Assembly: GCA_002343485.1 (NCBI GenBank)
Contig: DDST01000188.1
Location: forward strand, 1 to 10,772
Origin: Proteobacteria bacterium UBA2383
GTDB lineage: Bacteria; Pseudomonadota; Gammaproteobacteria; Competibacterales; Competibacteraceae
Direction: 5' to 3'
DNA: 10,772 nt
The notes beneath the pieces were generated by a model. It had not been told where the DNA came from. It saw only the letters and a program-made list of their open reading frames with translations, and did no database searches. This document shows, piece by piece, positions 5,855 through 10,772 of the stretch; within the stretch, counting starts at the first letter, position 1, and every line of letters begins with the position of its first letter. The position numbers were made by a program, and so were the translations under genes.

Positions 5855-6811
5855 ATGAGCACTTCGAAGCACTGTCGCGTATTAATTCTTGGTTCCGGTC
5901 CTGCCGGCTATACGGCGGCTGTTTACGCAGCCCGCGCCAATCTTAACCCCGTATTGGTCACCGGCCTGCAAATGGGTGGCCAATTGACCACAACCACCGA
6001 GGTCGACAACTGGCCAGGCGATGTGGAAGGGCTAATGGGGCCTGACTTGATGGAGCGGATGAAACGGCATGCCGAGCGCTTCCACACGGAGATGATCTTT
6101 GATCATATTCACACGGCGCAACTCAATGAGCGGCCCTTCCGGCTGACGGGTGATTCCGGTGAATACACCTGCGACGCCCTGATCATTGCGACCGGCGCCA
6201 GCGCCCAGTATCTCGGCCTGCCCTCCGAGCAAGCGTTCATGGGTAAGGGCGTCTCTGGCTGCGCCACCTGCGACGGTTTCTTCTACCGTAATCAGAAGGT
6301 TGCAGTAGTGGGTGGCGGCAATACCGCCGTCGAGGAGGCGCTCTATCTAGCCAATATCGCCAGCGAAGTTACCCTGATCCACCGCCGTCAGCAGTTCCGC
6401 GCCGAGAAGATCATGGTTGACAAGCTGATGGAGAAGGTCAATACCGGCAAAGTTCGCTTAGAACTGGATTCCACGCTGGATGAAGTGTTAGGCGATGATA
6501 GCGGCGTGACGGGTATCCGGGTGCGCAATGTCCAGACCGGCGCCACCAGCGAAATTCCATTACAGGGACTGTTCATTGCCATCGGCCACAAGCCCAATAC
6601 CGATCTGTTTGCTGGCCAGCTGGAAATGCGCAATGGGTACATCTCGATCAAGACAGGCAGCGAAGGCGGCGCAACGTCAACCAGCATCCCAGGCGTGTTC
6701 GCCGCGGGCGACGTGGCGGATCACGTCTACCGGCAAGCGATCACTTCCGCTGGCAGTGGCTGCATGGCAGCGCTGGATGCCGATAAGTACCTGGACGGAC
6801 TGAGTCACTAA
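5855..6811 (+). CDS. trxB: Thioredoxin reductase
   Basis: This FAD enzyme uses NADPH to reduce thioredoxin. The protein has 318 residues (E. coli TrxB has 321). The N-terminal FAD motif is ILGSGPAGYTAA (Gly13, 15, 18). The redox-active pair is CATC (136-139) in SGCATCDGFFY. The NADPH-binding motif is VVGGGNTAVEEALYLA (from about 152), with HRR (176-178) likely contacting the 2'-phosphate of NADPH. The C-terminal FAD motif is GVFAAGDVAD (about 280-289), then AITSAGSGCMAALDA. The frame is open 38 codons further upstream to 5741, but that stretch has no family similarity and crosses a repeat, so ATG 5855 with AGGAG is chosen. The peroxiredoxin gene lies just upstream; together they supply peroxide detoxification through a thioredoxin encoded elsewhere. 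Transcription converges with that of the stress-protein gene downstream. Confidence 0.97.
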   Translation: MSTSKHCRVLILGSGPAGYTAAVYAARANLNPVLVTGLQMGGQLTTTTEVDNWPGDVEGLMGPDLMERMKRHAERFHTEMIFDHIHTAQLNERPFRLTGDSGEYTCDALIIATGASAQYLGLPSEQAFMGKGVSGCATCDGFFYRNQKVAVVGGGNTAVEEALYLANIASEVTLIHRRQQFRAEKIMVDKLMEKVNTGKVRLELDSTLDEVLGDDSGVTGIRVRNVQTGATSEIPLQGLFIAIGHKPNTDLFAGQLEMRNGYISIKTGSEGGATSTSIPGVFAAGDVADHVYRQAITSAGSGCMAALDADKYLDGLSH

Positions 6812-6830
6812 GTAGCAAGTAGCGAGTAGC
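6810..6830. repeat. Three tandem 7-bp repeats at the trxB stop
   Basis: AAGTAGC, AAGTAGC and GAGTAGC follow each other without a gap. They begin inside the TAA stop codon of trxB and are followed by GGGCAGT. The unit is short and adds no codons to trxB. Confidence 0.7.
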
Positions 6831-6863
6831 GGGCAGTGAATCGTTCCCTCTCTCGCTGCTTTT
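6821..6863 (+). terminator. Possible weak terminator after trxB
   Basis: AGCGAG (6821-6826) can pair with CTCGCT (6852-6857), with an inner GGG/CCC (6831-6833 with 6846-6848) separated by a small internal loop. GCTTTT follows, with four T at 6860-6863. The long loop and short T-run make this a weak candidate in the gap between convergent genes. Confidence 0.35.
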
Positions 6864-6888
6864 CTAACCCCTAACTAATTGCCAACAC

Positions 6889-7410
6889 TCAAATCAGTGG
6901 CTTAGCCCACTCTTGGCTGGTGCTGTCGTTCACTGGAACGATCAACACCGGGCGCTTAGAGAGGTGAGTCACCCGGCGAGCCGTCGAACCCAACAGGTCA
7001 GTTTGCATGCCGGAGCCAGTATGCGTCCCCATCACAATCATATCGGCGTTATGCCGGTCCGCTTCATACAAGATGACCTCGCAGGCCATGCCACTGACGA
7101 CGCGAACTTCTGAAATTACCTCGGTTTGTTCGAGCGTGGCGTCGAGTTCTTCTTTGCAGAATGCCTCCATCCGTTTATGAATCTTCTCTAGAAGATCTTG
7201 GCTGGATGCATGGTGAAGATGTTCAGCAGCCTCCGGTTGCAGGTAGGAGTCAATCAAAAACCGGACTGAATTACTCAATGGCTCAACGACATGCAGCAAG
7301 ATAATTCGGGCGTTTAGTTGCTTGGCTAAGCCGACAGTAAAGCGAAACACCGGCCGGGTGTGGCTGCCGAGCGCCGTGGTATACAAAATAGTTTTGACTT
7401 CGGGAACCAT
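6889..7410 (-). CDS. Universal stress protein (UspA family)
   Basis: This is a 173-residue single-domain UspA-fold protein. The N-terminal strand EVKTILYTTALG is followed by a helix region and the second strand ARIILLHVVEPL (about 34-45). The C-terminal nucleotide-binding loop is MIVMGTHTGSGMQTDLLGSTARRV, followed by the closing strand RPVLIVPV. The usual ATP loop is G-x2-G-x9-G-S/T. Here Gly128 and Gly141-Ser142 are kept, but the second glycine position is Thr131, so ATP binding is uncertain. The frame is open to 7515. However, ATG 7410 has a clear TTTTGGAG Shine-Dalgarno sequence (GGAG at 7421-7418, 7-nt spacer), and the first 35 codons of the longer frame do not look like Usp. The family is usually linked to starvation and redox or respiratory stress. 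The gene is convergent with trxB and divergent from the CoA-lyase gene; its exact partner is unknown. Confidence 0.9.
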   Translation of the reverse strand: MVPEVKTILYTTALGSHTRPVFRFTVGLAKQLNARIILLHVVEPLSNSVRFLIDSYLQPEAAEHLHHASSQDLLEKIHKRMEAFCKEELDATLEQTEVISEVRVVSGMACEVILYEADRHNADMIVMGTHTGSGMQTDLLGSTARRVTHLSKRPVLIVPVNDSTSQEWAKPLI

Positions 7411-7417
7411 GGATTCA

Positions 7418-7421
7418 CTCC
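7418..7421 (-). promoter_or_regulatory. Ribosome-binding site that sets the usp start
   Basis: GGAG (within TTTTGGAG on the minus strand) lies 7 nt before ATG 7410. It supports the shorter, family-length protein over the in-frame ATG at 7515. Confidence 0.75.
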
Positions 7422-7658
7422 AAAACAAGAGTTGAAAAACCTTGCGACCCGGCCGCCACTCACCTGTTTCCACGACCGATGACTTGCAAGAGGAAAAGAC
7501 AACTTCTTCATACAATAAATATTCCCCTTTGGAAACCTACCTTCTTTTTATCCATTATGCTGGATTGACTTTCAGCCATGCGTCGACTGCGTTAACCTAA
7601 TTGACCTCTGAAAAGAAAAATTTCCTACCCCACACACCATAAACAGGAGAATCCCACA

Positions 7659-8546
7659 ATGCCTAAATCCGCACGCCCGCGCCGCAGTGTGTTGTACATG
7701 CCCGGCTCCAACGCCCGTGCCTTGGAAAAAGCCCGTATCTTGCCTGCCGATGGCTTGATTCTCGATCTCGAAGACGCTGTTGCACCCGATGCCAAGGAAC
7801 TCGCCCGCCAACAAGTGTGTGACGCGGTCGCCGCTGGAGGGTTCGGCATGCGCGAGATCATCATCCGCGTCAATGCCCTATCGACTCGCTGGGGTTATGA
7901 AGACATCGCTATGGCGGCAAAGTCGGGAGCTGATGCTCTGCTGCTGCCCAAGGTAGAAAGCGCCGATGCTATCCATCATATGGAGGCCATCATGCACGCC
8001 AACGGCGCTCCGGATGGGATGACGATCTGGGCGATGATGGAAACCCCACGCAGCATTCTTGAGTCGCAGTCCATCGCCAAGGCGTCGCCGCGCATGGAAT
8101 GCCTGGTCATGGGCACTTCTGATTTGGCCAAAGAATTGGATTGTGCCCATACTCACGAGCGCCTGCCATTTGTCACTTCGCTCGGCCTGTGCCTGTTGGC
8201 TGCCCGTGCCGCCGGACTTGGTATCCTTGACGGGGTCTACCTCGACTTGAACGACGAATCCGGCTTTAAATTTGCTTGCCAGCAGGGCAGTGAATTCGGC
8301 TTCGACGGCAAAACGCTGATCCATCCAAAACAAGTCGGTCCTTGCAACCAAGTCTTCACCCCGAAACCGGAAGATGTTGCCTGGTCGCGGGAAATCATCG
8401 AGGCGCATGCCGCGGCGGCAGCGCGCGGCGAAGGGGTTGTCGTGGTCAACGGCCGGCTGGTCGAGAATCTCCACGTTGAGAGTGCTCGCCGCGTGGTAAG
8501 CATGGCTGATGCCATCGCCGCGATGGAAGCCGCCGTTAAAGGCTGA
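7659..8546 (+). CDS. CoA-ester lyase of the CitE/HpcH-HpaI family (malyl-CoA or citramalyl-CoA lyase/thioesterase type)
   Basis: This 295-residue TIM-barrel enzyme belongs to the CitE-like family that makes or breaks C-C bonds in malyl-CoA-type esters. Visible motifs: RSVLYMPGSN (9-18, CoA-binding region), LILDLEDAVAPD (33-44), IIIRVNAL (67-74, Arg70), ALLLPKVES, WAMMETP (Glu128) and MGTSDLA (Asp155). Glu128 and Asp155 are the expected Mg2+ ligands. DGVYLDL and the C-terminal FDGKTLIHPKQV complete the family pattern. The DGVYLD segment is closer to the citramalyl-CoA lyase/CLYBL and malyl-CoA thioesterase branches than to serine-cycle malyl-CoA lyase, which has DGPFGDF. It lacks citrate-lyase partners (citD, citF), so it is not the citrate lyase beta subunit. 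ATG 7659 has AGGAGA with an 8-nt spacer. Nearby glyoxylate-shunt genes make malate/glyoxylate plus acetyl-CoA chemistry plausible; the exact substrate is unresolved. Confidence 0.88.
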   Translation: MPKSARPRRSVLYMPGSNARALEKARILPADGLILDLEDAVAPDAKELARQQVCDAVAAGGFGMREIIIRVNALSTRWGYEDIAMAAKSGADALLLPKVESADAIHHMEAIMHANGAPDGMTIWAMMETPRSILESQSIAKASPRMECLVMGTSDLAKELDCAHTHERLPFVTSLGLCLLAARAAGLGILDGVYLDLNDESGFKFACQQGSEFGFDGKTLIHPKQVGPCNQVFTPKPEDVAWSREIIEAHAAAAARGEGVVVVNGRLVENLHVESARRVVSMADAIAAMEAAVKG

Positions 8547-8574
8547 GAAACTTTAGCGCGTGGGCTGGTTTCCT

Positions 8575-8610
8575 GGCCGGTTTGATGGGCTGAAGCCGGC
8601 CCCGCTTTCT
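8575..8610 (+). terminator. Hairpin between the CoA lyase and apbE, possible terminator
   Basis: GGCCGGTTT (8575-8583) pairs with AAGCCGGCC (8593-8601), a 9-bp stem with one G-T pair and a 9-nt loop. CCGCTTTCT follows, which is a poor U-tract. It lies 28 bp after the lyase stop and 26 bp before the apbE ATG. It may partly separate the two genes or form part of the apbE leader. Confidence 0.5.
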
Positions 8611-8627
8611 ATAACTGATACCTAATC

Positions 8628-9674
8628 ATGAAGCTACCTTGCCGAGTCTCCCAGTCCATACTGCTCTTGCTAGCTGTTTTGATACTCGCCGCCTGCAAGC
8701 CGCCGCCTGATCCCACCGTGCGCTTCACCGGTGCCACCATGGGCACCAGCTACGATCTCAAGCTGGTACCCACGCCAGGCCAGAGCATCCCGGCCGGCTT
8801 CCAAACCCGGGTCGAAACCCTGCTCGCGCGCATCAATAAAACCTTATCGACCTATGACCCGGACTCGGAGCTTTCTCGTTTCAACCAAAATACTAAGACT
8901 GACTGGATTGCCGTTTCACCTGAACTGCAACAGATCGTTTCCGAGGGGCTGCGGATTAGTGAACTGAGTCACGGAGCCTTCGATATCACGATTGGACCAC
9001 TGGTTAATCTATGGGGTTTCGGCCCAGCGCCGCGCCAGGACCAGGTTCCCAGCGAAGCGGCCATTGCCCAGACGCGCGAACGGGTTGGCTACTGGCAGTT
9101 GAGCACCCGCAAGGAACCACCGGCACTCAGAAAGAGCCGTCCTGACCTATACGTGGATCTTTCGGCGATTGCTAAGGGTTATGGCGTCGATCAATTGGCG
9201 GCGCTCGTGGAAACGGCAGGTATTAATCATTACTTGGTTTCAATTGCCGGAGAGATTCGCGCCAAAGGCCACAATGGCCAAGGCCAGCCCTGGACCATTG
9301 CTATTGAAAAACCAGTGGCTGGCCAACGCGCGGTTGAACGGCTCATCCAATTGGGTGACCACAGCATCTCGACCTCAGGCGATTATCGCAATTTCTTCGA
9401 GCAGAACGGTCAGCGTTACTCGCACATCATCAACCCACGCACAGGCCGGCCGGTTCCACAAACGCTGGGGTCAGTAACCGTTGTCACCGATCAGTCTATG
9501 ATAGCCGACGCAACCGCAACCGCCCTGATGGCGGCTGGACCGGAATTTGGCTTTCAACTCGCTGTGGACCATCATTTAGCAGCCTTCTTTATCACGGTCG
9601 ACTCCAAGGGGTTTGAGGAGCGCTACACGCCAGAAATTGAACAGTATCTGCTTGACGGCACGCAACACCGGTAG
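8628..9674 (+). CDS. apbE: FAD:protein FMN transferase, lipoprotein ApbE
   Basis: This enzyme attaches FMN from FAD to a threonine of target proteins such as NqrB, NqrC, RnfG and RnfD. The protein has 348 residues. A lipoprotein signal peptide is clear: hydrophobic SILLLLAVLILAAC with lipobox LAAC and Cys23, then KPPPDP, so the mature enzyme is membrane-anchored outside the cytoplasm. Family motifs in order: FTGATMGTSY (33-42), STYDPDSELSRFN (74-86), FDITIGPLVNLWGFGP (118-133), YVDLSAIAKGYGVD (175-188), AGE (207-209), STSGDYRNFF (248-257), SHIINPRTGRPV (265-276) and ADATATALM (293-301, with metal-ligand Asp294). ATG 8628 is required to give the signal peptide, although no good Shine-Dalgarno sequence precedes it. 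No Nqr or Rnf subunit is in the window, so its client is elsewhere. It is convergent with fpr, only 13 nt away. Confidence 0.95.
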   Translation: MKLPCRVSQSILLLLAVLILAACKPPPDPTVRFTGATMGTSYDLKLVPTPGQSIPAGFQTRVETLLARINKTLSTYDPDSELSRFNQNTKTDWIAVSPELQQIVSEGLRISELSHGAFDITIGPLVNLWGFGPAPRQDQVPSEAAIAQTRERVGYWQLSTRKEPPALRKSRPDLYVDLSAIAKGYGVDQLAALVETAGINHYLVSIAGEIRAKGHNGQGQPWTIAIEKPVAGQRAVERLIQLGDHSISTSGDYRNFFEQNGQRYSHIINPRTGRPVPQTLGSVTVVTDQSMIADATATALMAAGPEFGFQLAVDHHLAAFFITVDSKGFEERYTPEIEQYLLDGTQHR

Positions 9675-9692
9675 CGTTCCGCTTCGGCTACC
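9670..9692. terminator. Hairpin spanning the convergent apbE and fpr stop codons
   Basis: GGTAGC (9670-9675) pairs with GCTACC (9687-9692) around an 11-nt loop. The apbE TAG lies in the left arm and the fpr TAG in the right arm, read on opposite strands. There is no T-run on either side, so its role in ending transcription is uncertain. Confidence 0.4.
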
Positions 9693-10470
9693 AGTAGTTC
9701 TCCACCGCCATATTGCCGGGTTTGCCGCGCAAGCTTAGGGTTAAGCCCCGGTCAACCAGAAGCTGGCGGGTTTCCTGCACCATATCCGGATTACCGCAAA
9801 TCATGATCCGGGACCGCTCCTGATTAATTGGCAGCCCAACATACGCTTCCAGTTCGCCATTGGCCAACAAATGGGTGATACGGCCATTGAGTACAGATCG
9901 TCCGGCGTGCTCGCGGGTTACAACCGGCACGTACTTCAGCTTGTGGGCATACTCGGCAAACAGCTCATTTTCCTTGAATGAGTCGATGAATTCCTGGTAG
10001 GCCAGCTCATGCTGGTAACGCACGCTGTGGACCAGCACGATGTTTTCGTACTGCTCCCATGTATCGAACTCCTGAAGGATCGACAGAAACGGCGCTAGCC
10101 CCGTGCCGGTGGACAATAGCCATAGATCCTTACCGCACTCGAAGCGATCCGTCGTCAGGTAGCCGTAATTTCTTTTCTCAACCATCACCGGATCGCCGAT
10201 CTTGAGTTGCGACAAGCGCGAAGTAAACGCTCCATCGGACACGACGATGGAATAAAACTCCAGAAACTCATCGTAAGGCGCCGAGCAGATTGAGTAGGCC
10301 CGCCAGACCAATTCACCGTTATCATCCACGACACCCAGCCGGGCAAATTGACCCGCAAGGAAACGGTAGGACTGGCTACGGGTGGTCTTGAAAGAAAACA
10401 GATTGGATGCCCAAGTCCGGATTTCCGTAATCGTTTCAATAGTGTACTTGTCGCTAGCCTTCATCGCCAT
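9688..10470 (-). CDS. fpr: Ferredoxin/flavodoxin-NADP+ reductase
   Basis: This FAD enzyme moves electrons between NADPH and ferredoxin or flavodoxin, feeding Fe-S cluster assembly, radical-enzyme activation and oxidative-stress defence. The protein has 260 residues. The FAD domain has AGQFARLG (39-46) and RAYSICSAP (57-65). The NADP domain has LLSTGTGLAPFLSIL (118-132), VLVHSVRY and MICGNPDMV (223-231). The C-terminus GNMAVENYW ends in Trp, as in E. coli Fpr (AEHYW), which stacks near the flavin; A. vinelandii-type enzymes end differently. Two starts are possible. ATG 10470 has AGGA only 3 nt upstream. In-frame ATG 10464 (two codons later) has the same AGGA at 9 nt, which is better spaced, so the true protein may be 258 residues. 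An IscR-like operator lies upstream. It is convergent with apbE. Confidence 0.95.
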   Translation of the reverse strand: MAMKASDKYTIETITEIRTWASNLFSFKTTRSQSYRFLAGQFARLGVVDDNGELVWRAYSICSAPYDEFLEFYSIVVSDGAFTSRLSQLKIGDPVMVEKRNYGYLTTDRFECGKDLWLLSTGTGLAPFLSILQEFDTWEQYENIVLVHSVRYQHELAYQEFIDSFKENELFAEYAHKLKYVPVVTREHAGRSVLNGRITHLLANGELEAYVGLPINQERSRIMICGNPDMVQETRQLLVDRGLTLSLRGKPGNMAVENYW

Positions 10471-10515
10471 CCGTCCTGTTACGATTTAATCTCAGTTGCA
10501 AACAGAGAGCAGGTA

Positions 10516-10564
10516 ATACCTGAGTATTTTGCTCAGTTTTATGGCTAGCTTAAAGAAGAATCAA
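10516..10564 (-). promoter_or_regulatory. fpr promoter with overlapping IscR-like operator
   Basis: Positions 10516-10540 match the 25-bp IscR type 1 consensus (ATASYYGACTRWWWYAGTCRRSTAT) at 20 of 25 places by my count. On the minus strand, the half ATACTCAGGTAT matches 11 of 12. Also on the minus strand, TTGATT (10564-10559) and TAAAAC (10541-10536) are 17 bp apart, giving a fair sigma-70 promoter whose -10 overlaps the operator. That geometry suits repression by IscR or another Rrf2-family regulator. The site lies 46 bp upstream of the fpr ATG. Confidence 0.5.
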
Positions 10565-10772
10565 AAAATTAAAAGGAATAAAAATTTATTTATTTATAAC
10601 TGAATATTCTTTATTAGTCTCGACAATCCATGCAGTCACAGGACCATCCTCCAAATTTCACCGGGTCCGGAATTTTTGGCGATATTGGCATTTCACATCT
10701 GCCTCTTCCAATCATTCCTTACCAGGGAGCGGGAATATTGGATTCTCTATAATCAAGATAAGCAAAATGCTG
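10541..10772. other. Gene-free right end with an AT-rich tract
   Basis: About 10550-10617 is strongly AT-rich (for example AAAAATTTATTTATTTATAA) and lies just upstream of the fpr promoter, where it could act as an UP element. Beyond it I see only very short frames. One on the plus strand (10630-10752) has 40 codons without a ribosome-binding site. One on the minus strand (10715-10614) has 33 codons and is Cys-rich at its end. A TATAAT at 10748-10753 lacks a paired -35. No gene is supported, though one may begin near the right edge. Confidence 0.5.

Noticed and set aside
7411..7515. 35-codon N-terminal extension of the Usp gene
   Set aside because: It has no Usp similarity, while the internal ATG has a clear GGAG site and begins the first beta strand.
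7565..7606. TTGACT and TTGACC as -35 elements for the CoA-lyase gene
   Set aside because: Neither has a fair -10 at 16-18 bp, so no promoter is claimed.
10685..10702. TTGGCA...CTGC resembling a sigma-54 promoter
   Set aside because: The GG-to-GC spacing is about 2 bp too long for a -24/-12 element.
10630..10752. 40-codon plus-strand frame near the right edge
   Set aside because: No ribosome-binding site, no recognisable motif, and it overlaps an equally short minus-strand frame.
10748..10769. TATAAT followed 13 bp later by ATG at the window end
   Set aside because: No -35 or extended -10 and no Shine-Dalgarno sequence; too little sequence remains to tell whether a gene begins there.

Overview
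The window is about 10.8 kb of chromosomal DNA from what looks like a gammaproteobacterium. The E. coli-type isocitrate lyase end, the ~530-residue malate synthase A, the PhoB/PhoR pair, and an Fpr that ends in Trp as in E. coli all point that way, but genus and species cannot be read from the sequence. It is compact, of moderate GC, and almost entirely core metabolism and stress response. I see no transposase, integrase, phage gene, CRISPR array, rRNA or tRNA.

Layout, left to right. (1) 1-1925: the 3' end of aceA (isocitrate lyase), a strong intrinsic terminator, and aceB (malate synthase A), i.e. the glyoxylate shunt. (2) 1926-2243: a gene-free stretch with GC-rich intergenic repeat remnants, a terminator for aceB, and a perfect 12-bp inverted repeat, between two convergent transcription units. 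(3) 2244-4857, minus strand: phoB-phoR-sixA, a phosphate-starvation two-component system followed closely by a histidine-phosphate phosphatase. (4) 4858-5101: a divergent control region holding a Pho box with a well-spaced -10 (facing phoB) and an OxyR-like site (facing the peroxiredoxin gene). (5) 5102-6811: a 2-Cys peroxiredoxin and thioredoxin reductase (trxB). (6) 6889-7410, minus: a universal stress protein. (7) 7659-8546: a CitE/HpcH-family CoA-ester lyase (malyl-CoA or citramalyl-CoA type). (8) 8628-9674: ApbE, a lipoprotein flavin transferase. (9) 9688-10470, minus: ferredoxin/flavodoxin-NADP reductase, convergent with apbE and preceded by an IscR-like operator. (10) 10471-10772: control region and AT-rich DNA without a convincing gene.

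How the genes fit together. AceA makes glyoxylate and AceB condenses it with acetyl-CoA to malate; the CitE-like lyase could act on the same carbon units through malyl-CoA. Peroxiredoxin and TrxB form a peroxide-reducing chain, via a thioredoxin not encoded here, under a likely OxyR promoter. Fpr and ApbE are both flavin-linked redox functions, and Fpr appears tied to Fe-S cluster status.

I found no convincing undescribed multi-gene system. The points most worth checking are the three predicted operators (Pho, OxyR, IscR) and the phoB-phoR-sixA gene order.
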